NCBI RefSeq assembly: GCF_017874215.1
Contig: NZ_JAGGLB010000017.1
Coordinates: forward strand, 62,001 to 126,000
Origin: Paenibacillus eucommiae
GTDB taxonomy: Bacteria; Bacillota; Bacilli; Paenibacillales; NBRC-103111
Direction: 5' to 3'
DNA: 64,000 nucleotides
The notes under the pieces were generated by a model. The model was given only the letters and a program-made list of their open reading frames with translations, was not told where the DNA came from and made no database searches. This document shows positions 39,974 through 48,167 of this stretch, in pieces. Made by a program: the position numbers and the translations under genes. Numbering within the stretch: position 1 is the stretch's first letter; the number at the start of each line of letters is the position of its first letter.

Positions 39974-40001
39974 GTCAAAATCGATCAAATGTGGTGTTTA
40001 C

Positions 40002-40493
40002 TTAAATTTCGTCAATAGTGCCGAACGAGAAGCGAGCTTCACGCCAAGTGCTGTATCCGTCCGGGAAGCCTGGCAGCGGACCCGGGATTTCAATGTACGC
40101 CCGTACTTTCAGCAGACTTTCAAAATCGCTGTAAGGGAAGGAATAGGTAAAGCTGGTTCCGCTGACGAGTGTTGCAGGCACATAGCCGGAGCCAAGTTCA
40201 ACTTCGAATGCAGTGATATAGCTGTCGTTAGTGAATCTGACAGTTACAGTTTGCGTGCTACCGCTACCGCTTACCTCCAAAAATGCCTTACCCCCATAAA
40301 AGGTGGTATCGCGGTAAGCATCCAACATGGAAGTAACGTTATTTACTGCATGCAGCACCGAATACTCGACTGTGTAATCTCCATCATCCGGGTAGGTTGC
40401 GGCATGAGCCGGAACGACCAAAGCCAGTACCAAAAGCAGAGTGGCCATCAGGGTAACAAACGTCTTATTCAATGATTTTGTATGATTCATCAT
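40002..40493 (-). CDS. Small secreted single-NEAT protein (hemophore candidate)
   Basis: The 163-residue protein has a signal peptide (hydrophobic LMATLLLVLALVV, then PAHA) and one NEAT domain (about 34-158: YPDDGDYTVEYSVLHA, SMLDAYRDTTFYGGKAFLEV, VTVRFTNDSYITAFEVEL, ending GYSTWREARFSFG). No SLH, sortase motif or C-terminal membrane helix is present, so it is probably released, like the hemophores IsdX1/X2 of Bacillus anthracis. The heme motif reads YSTWR: the first Tyr (iron ligand) is kept and the second is Arg. AAAAGGAG lies nine bases upstream. First gene after the Fur box at 40640, followed by the large SLH-NEAT gene. Confidence 0.85.
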   Translation of the reverse strand: MMNHTKSLNKTFVTLMATLLLVLALVVPAHAATYPDDGDYTVEYSVLHAVNNVTSMLDAYRDTTFYGGKAFLEVSGSGSTQTVTVRFTNDSYITAFEVELGSGYVPATLVSGTSFTYSFPYSDFESLLKVRAYIEIPGPLPGFPDGYSTWREARFSFGTIDEI

Positions 40494-40639
40494 TTTACTA
40501 CACTCCTTTTAATTGTTTTTTTAAAATCACTAGAGTCAATGCCCTTCCCTCAGTGCTTAATTGCAATTACAGTGGTACTCTTCTCCTTTCTGTATCGGAC
40601 TGCCGAGAAATTCTAACCACAGAATGAAACTGTGTTTAA

Positions 40640-40658
40640 GATAATGATAATCATTATC
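40640..40658 (-). promoter_or_regulatory. Fur box for the leftward NEAT operon
   Basis: GATAATGATAATCATTATC is an exact copy of the classical 19-base Fur consensus. It lies about 147 bases upstream of the small NEAT gene on the minus strand. Confidence 0.92.
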
Positions 40659-40765
40659 AACAAGGATGCAAAAAAAATTTCTGTGGCAGAAGCTTGGACG
40701 CACCGGTATACGTGCCGTACTTCTCTCTCAGAAAGCCGCCAATGTGTACATCATCGGCGACATAC

Positions 40766-40940
40766 TAAATTTTACAATTCAATTATGAACGGAGTATGAA
40801 TTTTAAATTACATTTTCCAAAAGGAGGAAAGACCATGGCCAACTCCTATCTACGGTCATAACCGATCCTCGAGACTGTCTTTTTCAATTTGTAATTTATA
40901 ATTCATGTTCCGTTCACATTCGAGTTGTAAGATTCATAAC
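40766..40940. repeat. Imperfect inverted repeat between the divergent NEAT genes
   Basis: A left arm of about 60 bases (40766-40831, with TGAACGGAGTATGAATTTTA and AAATTACA) is matched in reverse by a right arm (about 40872-40940, with TAATTTATAATTCATGTTCC). Conserved blocks include TTACAA, TGAACGGA, ATGAATT, TAAATTACA and AAAGAC. The 40-base centre contains an eight-codon frame (ATG at 40834) with AAAAGGAGGAAAG before it. The pair is flanked by Fur boxes at 40640 and 40988. Confidence 0.75.
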
Positions 40941-40986
40941 GATCCTGCTGCGTCCGCACCTTTAAGGTTTTTTTTTTTGCTTATAT

Positions 40987-41003
40987 CGATAATGATTATC
41001 ATT
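40987..41003 (+). promoter_or_regulatory. Fur box for the rightward NEAT gene
   Basis: CGATAATGATTATCATT matches the 7-1-7 consensus TGATAATNATTATCA at 14 of 15 positions (13 of 14 if N is ignored). It precedes the gene at 41167 by about 165 bases. Confidence 0.88.
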
Positions 41004-41166
41004 TTCTTAATTCAGGGGACTGTACATAGAAAAATGCGATATAAGTAAATACCTTCGCTGCACAAGGGACAGGCATATTGGCTCCCCCCACGATGCTGTC
41101 GCTTGCGCAAAGAAGGTGGCTTGCCGCTTTCTACACTCATATTGGAAAAGGAGAGAATGATTAGAG

Positions 41167-44100
41167 ATGATTTTGAAAAAGTCCATACAGCGTTTTATAG
41201 CTATTCTGCTCGCAAGCTTTATGCTGATATCCGCCGTGCCCGTCGTGGCAGCAGATTCCGCCCCCGCCACCAAAGTGAGGGACGGGGAATATTCGGTGGA
41301 TTTCAGAATCCTGAAGAACAATAGCAACGAAGATTCGTACGCCGTGCAGCATCTCCAATCTGCAACGGGCAAGCTGATTGCCGAAGACGGCCAGTACAGG
41401 CTGCAGGTTGGCTTTATCAACTACGACTGGTACGAGTACTGGGGAAGCCTGAAGCCGGGCGGGACGCCAGGGTACGCAGAAGCAGTGTCTCAGTATGAGC
41501 CCGCACAAGTTATCTCCGTTACGGATGGATATGTCAATCGTGGTCCTAACGGGGAAAGTAAGCTGGTTGAAGGCTATCAGGCTACAGTTGAATTTGCGAT
41601 TGAAGATGTGAGAGTCAAACAGGATGTGCTGATGCACATCATTGTTAAGGATTTTTATATTAATGGAGAACCCCTGGTTTATGACAACTGGTATATGGCG
41701 CAAGTGGCGATTGATGTATCGAATCTGCCGTTTGTTCCTGTTGGGCAGGACGGAGGATCGGGGGAGACCGGTGTCGATCTGGAGGAGCTTTCCTGGCAAA
41801 TCACGGTGGCCCAGGCCGTATACAACAGCACTGAAGGACAGGAAGGCCATTGGGATGGCGCGTATGCCCCCGGAGCGAGAGCTTCTCTGCTGTATGCCAT
41901 AAATGATGCCAGAGCAGTTCACGGCGATGCCGGCGCTACGAAAGAGCAAATAAACGCTGCTTACAGCACGCTCACCCAGGCGTTAAATCTGTTCAAGCGG
42001 CAGCGGGTAACCGTCGACAAGTCGGCTCTGCTTGCAGCGCTTGAAGAGGCGGAGGCGCTTGCATCCACACTGACGTTTACAACTAACGCAGGTTTGTATG
42101 CTCCCGGTGTCATTGTCGGCGCGACAACAACTATCGGAAATCCGGTTGCGGCAGGCCGGACCGTCTACAACGATGCTTTGGCGACACAGAAGCAGGTGGA
42201 TGACAGCAAGAATGCCGTACTTACGGCCATGACAACGATCAACAACAACAGGTTGTATGAAAGAACCGCAAGATTAATCGTGCTGGACTCCATGGATGCC
42301 GAGGCGCAGGTGTCATCGAAGAGCTCTCTCTTTGAATCTGAAGCCACCATTCTGAAAAGAAACACGACCCGTGAGCATGCCAATATTGTGCTCAACAAAG
42401 CGAAAAGCCAATTCACTCACTTGTCCTATTATCGTCCGAACAGCGATGGAAGCGCAGGTTTTCAAACGGATGCTGAAGTGATCCCGCTAGATACAGGAAT
42501 CGATAAAGGAGAGAATAAATACTCCATTCAGGTTCAGCTTAGAGTGTTCGCGAATGTCAACGGAATGGTTAGGCTCAATTACACAACAGCAGATGAGCCT
42601 TCTGTTGTGCAGTCTGTTTATTTGAGCTTCAACGGTACGCTCCTTGACAATTTGAACGAAGCTGTTTCAGATGCTCAAGAACTGCACGATCGTGCCTTAA
42701 ACGGCGATCTGAGCGGGCAATTTGACGATACTGCTCTTGTGACGCTTCAAGCTGCAATTGATTCGGCCAGAGCAACCGGGTCGCGTTTGTCCGAGACATG
42801 GCTGAACATAAACGCTGCTTCGACCGTACTTGGTAAAGCTGTAGACGCCTTCCTGGCTGCGCAGCGTTCAACCTTGCATTTCACTGTAGCGCATGCAACA
42901 GATGCGGCTTTCTCCAGCGCAGATTCCTATTTTGAAAAGCCGGCCAGGATTACGCGGGTTACCGATACTACGTATGATGCGGTCGTCACAATTTTAAACA
43001 GCTCACAAGTTCCGGAATTCCAGTACAAACGGGAGAACGGCGTTTATGCGGATGCAGAAACGTTGTATGGAAATTCAACAGACAATTACCGTGTCGTGTT
43101 ATTGAAGGACATCAGCTTGAGCAATCTGCTCGAGGCAAAATTGCATGTGGTCATTCCGGCAGCCAATTATGATCAGCTGCATCATATTCGATTGAATTGG
43201 AACAATGTCAACAATTCGCTCCTGTCGGAGGAGTTCAGCGCCGCCACGGGGCAGTTGAGAAGAGCCAAGGCAGGCAGCGCCCCGGGCCAATATCCTGCCG
43301 GAGCCATTCAAGCATTTAAGAGCGGGGTAGATACGGCAGGCCAGGCAGCTGTCAGGCTGAACGGGACTCAGCTCGAGACAGATGCGGCTTTGCTGGCATT
43401 GCGTCAGGCGGTTGCAACGTTCAATGCTTCTGTAATACAGTCCGGCACGAATCCGGGTACAAATCCTGGTACAAATCCAGGGACCGATCCTGGCACAAAT
43501 CCTGGACCTGTATACCCAGCCGACGGCAGCTACTTCATGAATTTCCGAATATTGAAGGATGGGCAGGACAGCACTTCCATGGCCCATGATTACGTGGTCA
43601 ATCAGGCGCTGGTCGAGGTGCGGGGAGGAAGCCGCTCTGTCAAGTTTGTCGTCAAGCAAAGCAATGAAATCAAGTACTTTAGCATCAACGGCAGCAGCGA
43701 AAGCGTCGTTAGTCAAAATTCGGCCAAGAACACGCGAGTGACTTCCTTCACGTTGTCTTCCTTGTCCGGCAAGCTGAACGGAACTGTCTTTATCAATTGG
43801 CCGCTATTCAATTATTTCGACAAGCTTTATGATATCCAATTCCTGTTCGATGAGTCTTCGGCCACACTGGCCGGAAGCAACCCTTCCGTACCGGGTGCGG
43901 ATACGTCGGGCGAAGTCGGGGTCAACCCGGGTAAGGTCGATGAGCTCAATGGTGACGGCGGACAAGGACAGGGAGCTCCCGGAAAAAATGAGGAAGAAGC
44001 CGTGAAGAAGGAGGAGGTAGCCGGCGCAGAGAAGGGACAGCCGGAAGAGAAAAATGGCAGCGGCTCAGGAACTGTTCAGTTCCCGGATATCACCAGCCAC

Positions 44101-44622
44101 TGGGCGCGCTCGAGCATCGAGCAAGCGGTCAAGCTTGGGATCGTGAATGGCTACGCCGACGGAAGCTTCCGTCCGAACGGCATTGTGACACGAGGCGAAT
44201 TCGTCGTCATGATCAGCCGGGCGCTGCAGCTGGAGGGCGAAGGGGACGCCGGATCGCTCCAAGACTTCGGCAGCATTCCTGATTGGGCGCAGGCCCATGT
44301 GGCACGCGCGGTTGCCGCAGGCCTAATTGGCGGCTACGAGGACGGAAGCTTCCGTGCAGGCGGCCATCTGACGCGCTCGCAGCTTGCAGTGATTATCACC
44401 CGGGCAGCCAATCTGGATGCGGATGTGAATGCGGTGCCGGACTTCGCCGATCTGGCGGATATTCCGGTATGGGCGCGGCCGGACGTTGCCGCTGCGGTCA
44501 AGGCTGGGCTCATCCAGGGCAAGGGTGGCAATCGGTTTGATCCGAATGCGACCGCTACCCGTGCTGAGGCGTTGACTCTGATTGTTCGCCTGCTTGAAGC
44601 GTCTGCGCAGAAGGCCAAATAA
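41167..44622 (+). CDS. Cell-surface heme-binding protein with four NEAT modules and three SLH domains (paralogue)
   Basis: The 1151-residue protein repeats the plan of the one at 36301. A signal peptide ends at about residue 29. NEAT modules lie near 38-190 (heme motif YDNWY, 172-176), 363-490 (divergent), 570-678 (YDQLH) and 781-896 (FDKLY), with FIVAR-like helical spacers between them. A TNPGTNPGTNPGTDPGTNPG linker, a Lys/Glu-rich linker and three SLH repeats (about 970-1145) complete it. The last NEAT module and the SLH block are far more alike between the two proteins than the first halves, pointing to gene conversion or module exchange. ATG at 41167 follows AAGGAGAG; an out-of-frame ATG lies nine bases earlier. 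A Fur box lies upstream, and it probably shares the heme relay with the downstream transporter. Confidence 0.9.
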   Translation: MILKKSIQRFIAILLASFMLISAVPVVAADSAPATKVRDGEYSVDFRILKNNSNEDSYAVQHLQSATGKLIAEDGQYRLQVGFINYDWYEYWGSLKPGGTPGYAEAVSQYEPAQVISVTDGYVNRGPNGESKLVEGYQATVEFAIEDVRVKQDVLMHIIVKDFYINGEPLVYDNWYMAQVAIDVSNLPFVPVGQDGGSGETGVDLEELSWQITVAQAVYNSTEGQEGHWDGAYAPGARASLLYAINDARAVHGDAGATKEQINAAYSTLTQALNLFKRQRVTVDKSALLAALEEAEALASTLTFTTNAGLYAPGVIVGATTTIGNPVAAGRTVYNDALATQKQVDDSKNAVLTAMTTINNNRLYERTARLIVLDSMDAEAQVSSKSSLFESEATILKRNTTREHANIVLNKAKSQFTHLSYYRPNSDGSAGFQTDAEVIPLDTGIDKGENKYSIQVQLRVFANVNGMVRLNYTTADEPSVVQSVYLSFNGTLLDNLNEAVSDAQELHDRALNGDLSGQFDDTALVTLQAAIDSARATGSRLSETWLNINAASTVLGKAVDAFLAAQRSTLHFTVAHATDAAFSSADSYFEKPARITRVTDTTYDAVVTILNSSQVPEFQYKRENGVYADAETLYGNSTDNYRVVLLKDISLSNLLEAKLHVVIPAANYDQLHHIRLNWNNVNNSLLSEEFSAATGQLRRAKAGSAPGQYPAGAIQAFKSGVDTAGQAAVRLNGTQLETDAALLALRQAVATFNASVIQSGTNPGTNPGTNPGTDPGTNPGPVYPADGSYFMNFRILKDGQDSTSMAHDYVVNQALVEVRGGSRSVKFVVKQSNEIKYFSINGSSESVVSQNSAKNTRVTSFTLSSLSGKLNGTVFINWPLFNYFDKLYDIQFLFDESSATLAGSNPSVPGADTSGEVGVNPGKVDELNGDGGQGQGAPGKNEEEAVKKEEVAGAEKGQPEEKNGSGSGTVQFPDITSHWARSSIEQAVKLGIVNGYADGSFRPNGIVTRGEFVVMISRALQLEGEGDAGSLQDFGSIPDWAQAHVARAVAAGLIGGYEDGSFRAGGHLTRSQLAVIITRAANLDADVNAVPDFADLADIPVWARPDVAAAVKAGLIQGKGGNRFDPNATATRAEALTLIVRLLEASAQKAK

Positions 44623-44858
44623 TAGGAGCTAATACGTATAGTGTAGCGCTGGGCCACCAGGATGGCCCCTTCCGTTGGCGGCCATCGCTGGCATGCAGGG
44701 CAGTTCCCGAGGGCCGTGATTTGGTCTTTAAAGGCTGCCCTGTGATGTTCCGGGCAAGATTGGCAGCGTGACATGTAAATACAAGCAGACCAAACAAAAT
44801 CTGTAATCTAACATTCATACTGAGTTCATAATTGGCATGTAGAATGAAATCATCTTGA

Positions 44859-44873
44859 TGATAATGGCTCTCA
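44859..44873 (+). promoter_or_regulatory. Degenerate Fur box before the heme transporter operon
   Basis: TGATAATGGCTCTCA keeps the left half of the 7-1-7 consensus exactly and four of seven positions on the right. It lies 40 bases upstream of the preferred lipoprotein start. The preceding part of the gap (44623-44858) has two GC-rich hairpins (GGGCCA/TGGCCC at 44651-44668, CAGGGCAG/CTGCCCTG at 44696-44742) that may end the NEAT gene transcript. Confidence 0.6.
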
Positions 44874-44913
44874 TTTAGTTGGGCTTGGAAATGTGGAGAA
44901 GGTGGAATTGACA

Positions 44914-45846
44914 GTGAGACGTCTTATAGCGTTGTTGCTGGTCACTGCGCTTGTCACAGGCATTATGGCCGGCTGTGGAGCGATGGCTATGCAGGAAGAA
45001 ACAGGCGATGCGGCTATTGCCGTGGTTGATTTTGCACAGAGGAAGATTGGCTTCGATCAATCGCCGGAAAGGATAGTAGCGCTCGGCAACGGCGAGGTGG
45101 ATATTATCTACGCGCTGGGGGGCGAGGTTGTGGGAAGGCCGCAGGCGGAAGGGAAGCTTGTGAATGAAGCGGCTGGAAAGGCGGAGGAAATAGGTTCGGT
45201 ACATACTGTGGATCTGGAGAGAATAGCCGCTCTTAAGCCTGATGTCGTGTTGGGCAATTACCCGATCAACGTCAATGACGTGCCTTTGCTTGAAGGGATT
45301 GGCGTCAAGGTTGTCTTGACACAGGCCAATTCCATAGACGATATTCGCAGACAAATTCAGCTGTTTGCAGCGATACTGGGGCGGGAGGAGCGGGCGGACG
45401 AACTCGTTGCGGAAATGGATACATCGCTGCTGCAATCGGCAGAGCAGCCGGCGGACGAACAGCGCGTGCTCCTCGTATATGGAGCACCGGGTACATACTT
45501 GGCGGCGCTGCCCAATTCGCTGGCCGGAAATATATTGGAGGAAGCCGGGGGAACCAATGTCGCGTCTCAGTTCCCAAGCATGCAGAACTTCCCCCAATAT
45601 GCGCAGCTGAATACGGAGAGGATTGTTCAAGCGGCTCCCGACATCATTCTGATTATGACGCACGGAAGCACGGAAGAAGTAGAAGCAGGCTTCCGGCGGG
45701 AGATGGAGAGTAATTCGGCTTGGAGCTCTCTGGAAGCGGTGCGTGACGGCCGTATCCATGTGCTCCCGGCCGAGCTGTTCGGGACAAATCCCGGCACAAG
45801 GGTGGCCCAAGCGGTCCTCCATCTGAGGGAGCTGCTGTGGCCATGA
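44914..45846 (+). CDS. Heme/iron ABC transporter substrate-binding lipoprotein
   Basis: The roughly 310-residue class III binding protein has a lipoprotein signal ending IMAGCG, then RKIGFDQSPERIVALGNGEVDIIYALGGE, the ALKPDVVLGNYP hinge, a long backbone helix and PDIILIMTHG. This is the FecB/IsdE fold used for heme and siderophores. The reading frame has GTG codons at 44893, 44902 and 44914; the last is preferred because GGAGAAGGTGG ends eight bases before it. Its stop overlaps the permease start (ATGA). It would accept heme from NEAT proteins and hand it to the permease at 45843. A siderophore ligand cannot be excluded by sequence alone. Confidence 0.85.
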   Translation: MRRLIALLLVTALVTGIMAGCGAMAMQEETGDAAIAVVDFAQRKIGFDQSPERIVALGNGEVDIIYALGGEVVGRPQAEGKLVNEAAGKAEEIGSVHTVDLERIAALKPDVVLGNYPINVNDVPLLEGIGVKVVLTQANSIDDIRRQIQLFAAILGREERADELVAEMDTSLLQSAEQPADEQRVLLVYGAPGTYLAALPNSLAGNILEEAGGTNVASQFPSMQNFPQYAQLNTERIVQAAPDIILIMTHGSTEEVEAGFRREMESNSAWSSLEAVRDGRIHVLPAELFGTNPGTRVAQAVLHLRELLWP

Positions 45847-46841
45847 ATGTAAGCACCAGAAACAAGAGAAGGCGTTGGCTGGGCATTGCAGCAATCCCTG
45901 TTGCTACCATCATAGCGCTGTATGGCATGGCAAGCGGGGCGGTGATGATCCCGCTGCCGGAAGTATGGCATGCGCTGCAAGGCAGCGGCGATGCCGTGCA
46001 TCTTACGATTGTGTGGAATTTGCGTCTGCCGAGAATATTGGTCGGCTTGCTTGCGGGAGCCTGCCTTGCAGCTTCTGGGGCACTGCTGCAAGGGGTGATG
46101 CGCAATCCGCTGGCAGACCCCGGCATTATTGGCGTTTCCGCGGGAGGCGGCCTTGCGGCGGTCATTGCACTTGTGCTTTTCCCGCAGTTTTCTTATTTGC
46201 TGCCGGCTTTCGCTTTTACGGGCGCACTGATCTCCTCCCTGGTCATTTATGCTCTTGCCTGGGACGGTGGAAGCTCCCCGACAAAAATCGTGCTTGCCGG
46301 CATAGCAGTCAATGCGCTGCTTGGCGCGGTGATGAATGGCATTATGGTGCTGAACAGCGATCGTATCCAAAGCGTGATTCCTTGGCTGGCGGGAGGACTT
46401 AGCGGCAGAAGCTGGCAGCATTTGACCTTTATGCTGCCATACGCCCTAGTAGGGCTCGCACTGACACCGCTGGCGGCAAAGACCGCCAATCTGCTTGCTC
46501 TAGGCGATCAATCGGCGCAATCGCTGGGGCAGCATGTGGAGAGACAACGTTTTCTTATCATTGCGCTCGCTTCTCTGCTGGCCGGTACTGCGGTAAGCGT
46601 AGCAGGGCTGGTCGGCTTCGTCGGCTTGCTTGTACCGCATGCGCTGCGGCTCGTCATCGGAGATGATTACCGGTATCTGCTGCCTTTCTCGATTGTGGGA
46701 GGAGGGGCTCTCATGGTGCTGGCCGATACGATGGCGAGAAGCTGGTTCGACCCGCTTGAGCTGCCTGCTGGCGTATTGCTTGCCTGCGTAGGTGCGCCGG
46801 TATTTCTCATTTTGCTCAAAAAAAGGAGGCTGATTCGTTAA
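45843..46841 (+). CDS. FecCD-family heme/iron ABC permease
   Basis: A 332-residue permease with about ten hydrophobic segments and the FecCD signatures LRLPRILVGLLAGACLAASGALLQGVMRNPLADPG and, near the end, GLVGFVGLLVPHALRLVIGDDYRYLLPFS. ATG at 45843 overlaps the binding-protein stop codon. The ATPase gene starts one base after its own stop, so the three are tightly coupled. It moves heme (inferred) across the membrane. Confidence 0.92.
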   Translation: MNVSTRNKRRRWLGIAAIPVATIIALYGMASGAVMIPLPEVWHALQGSGDAVHLTIVWNLRLPRILVGLLAGACLAASGALLQGVMRNPLADPGIIGVSAGGGLAAVIALVLFPQFSYLLPAFAFTGALISSLVIYALAWDGGSSPTKIVLAGIAVNALLGAVMNGIMVLNSDRIQSVIPWLAGGLSGRSWQHLTFMLPYALVGLALTPLAAKTANLLALGDQSAQSLGQHVERQRFLIIALASLLAGTAVSVAGLVGFVGLLVPHALRLVIGDDYRYLLPFSIVGGGALMVLADTMARSWFDPLELPAGVLLACVGAPVFLILLKKRRLIR

Positions 46842-47969
46842 ATGGCGGTCGATATCAAAGATTTGTCCTATCAATTCGAACGGTTTCAGCTTCAATCCAT
46901 CAATGAGTCGCTGCCGAAGGGGCAGATAACGGCCATCGTGGGTCGTAACGGATCAGGCAAATCGACGCTTCTGCGTCTTCTGGCGAATCTGGTCAAGCCG
47001 GACGACGGCGAGATTCGTTATATGGGGGAAAGAGCGGACTCCTTCTCCCGCAAGGAGTTTGCCTGCCTCGTATCGCTGTTGGGTCAGGATAAGGGGACGA
47101 TACCGGACATCACGGTCCGCGAGCTGGTAGTACTCGGCAGATCTCCGCGTCAGCGGTTGTTCCGTCACCGGCTGACGGCTGCGGACGAGAAGGCGGTGGA
47201 TTGGGCGTTGTCCACTGCCGGCATCCGGCATAACGAGGACAGAATGTTCCATACGCTGTCCGGCGGGGAGCAGCAGAAGGCTCGCATTGCGATGGCGATT
47301 GCGCAGGAAGCGGGCATCGTGCTGCTGGATGAGCCGACAACCTATCTGGATCTATCGCACCAGCTCGAGCTGATGGAAATGCTGCGCCGTCTCAATCGCA
47401 AGCTTGGCCTTACGATTGTGATGGTCATGCATGATTTGCAGCAAGCGGCGGCTTACAGCCATTACCTGATCGCTATGGATAATGGCAGAATCGCTGCCAG
47501 TGGCGCGCCAAAAGAGATTATTGACGGACGTTTTATGCTAAATGTTTTCGGAATAAGGGCCAACATTGATCTTCGAGGCACCTATCCTGTTATAACACCA
47601 GTTCCACAACAATTGGAGGAGGAATTAACAATGGTTATCGTGACGAACGTGTCGCAAATTACGAAGGGCAGCGGAGAGAAGCTGATCGAGCGTTTCAACA
47701 AGGTAGGCAAGGTAGAGGCCATGGAGGGCTTCATGGGACTTGAGGTATTACTGACGGAAAATACGAAGGAATACGATGAGGTATCGGTTGTCACCCGCTG
47801 GGCGAATAAAGACAGCTTCCAGGCCTGGACGCGCAGTGACGCATTCCGTGAATCCCACTCCCATCGTGAGAAGCCGGAATACATTCTTTCGAATAAAATC
47901 GTATTTTACGATGTCAAAGTTGTGCGCGAGCCGCTGCCCCAGACGGAAACAGAACCTCAAAGCGTGTAA
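46842..47969 (+). CDS. ABC ATPase fused in frame to IsdG-type heme-degrading monooxygenase
   Basis: Residues 1 to about 258 form an ABC ATPase of the FecE type: Walker A GRNGSGKST (34-42), signature LSGGEQQ, Walker B IVLLDEPTTYLDL, and the H-loop MVMHDLQQ. Without a stop, the frame enters an IsdG/HmoA-like ABM domain from residue 264. The IsdG catalytic triad Asn-Trp-His is present as N269, W329 and H339 (N6, W66, H76 counting from the internal Met). GGAGGAGGA lies seven bases before the in-frame ATG at 47631, so a free 112-residue monooxygenase can be made as well as the fusion. The product would couple import with opening of the heme ring to release iron. A terminator follows at 47984. Confidence 0.88.
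   Translation: MAVDIKDLSYQFERFQLQSINESLPKGQITAIVGRNGSGKSTLLRLLANLVKPDDGEIRYMGERADSFSRKEFACLVSLLGQDKGTIPDITVRELVVLGRSPRQRLFRHRLTAADEKAVDWALSTAGIRHNEDRMFHTLSGGEQQKARIAMAIAQEAGIVLLDEPTTYLDLSHQLELMEMLRRLNRKLGLTIVMVMHDLQQAAAYSHYLIAMDNGRIAASGAPKEIIDGRFMLNVFGIRANIDLRGTYPVITPVPQQLEEELTMVIVTNVSQITKGSGEKLIERFNKVGKVEAMEGFMGLEVLLTENTKEYDEVSVVTRWANKDSFQAWTRSDAFRESHSHREKPEYILSNKIVFYDVKVVREPLPQTETEPQSV
47615..47633 (+). promoter_or_regulatory. isdG: Internal ribosome binding site and start for the IsdG domain
   Basis: GGAGGAGGA at 47615-47623 is seven bases upstream of ATG 47631, in frame with the ATPase. Initiation here would yield a 112-residue IsdG-like enzyme (47631-47969), the normal size of the free family. 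Confidence 0.7.
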
Positions 47970-47983
47970 TGGTCTTAAAGCCG

Positions 47984-48022
47984 GGCTTTCGGGAGACGAG
48001 CGGTTTCTCCTGAAGCCTTTTT
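47984..48022 (+). terminator. Intrinsic terminator after the ATPase-IsdG gene
   Basis: GGCTTTCGGGAGA (47984-47996) pairs with TCTCCTGAAGCC (48006-48017), followed by TTTTT. Confidence 0.85.
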
Positions 48023-48104
48023 CCTTGTGATTAGGAACAATATCCAGCATTTGCAAAAAAAGAGATTGACATAAAGACGAATATACTGGTAGCATTATTT
48101 CAAT

Positions 48105-48119
48105 TGATAATAATTATCA
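48105..48119 (+). promoter_or_regulatory. Fur box for the membrane NEAT-isdEF-hssRS unit
   Basis: TGATAATAATTATCA matches the 7-1-7 Fur consensus at every position and runs into a further ATTATCAT repeat. It lies 49 bases before the NEAT gene start. Confidence 0.93.
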
Positions 48120-48167
48120 TTATCATAATCGAATGGACTATGATTTGGAAATGAGGTTGAAGGAGCG

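Noticed and set aside
40834..40860. Eight-codon ORF with strong ribosome site
   Set aside because: Too short to call a gene; recorded only as part of the inverted repeat.
44875..45894. 339-codon minus-strand open frame
   Set aside because: It lies antisense to the heme lipoprotein gene, with shadow-like composition; the plus-strand gene has clear family motifs.
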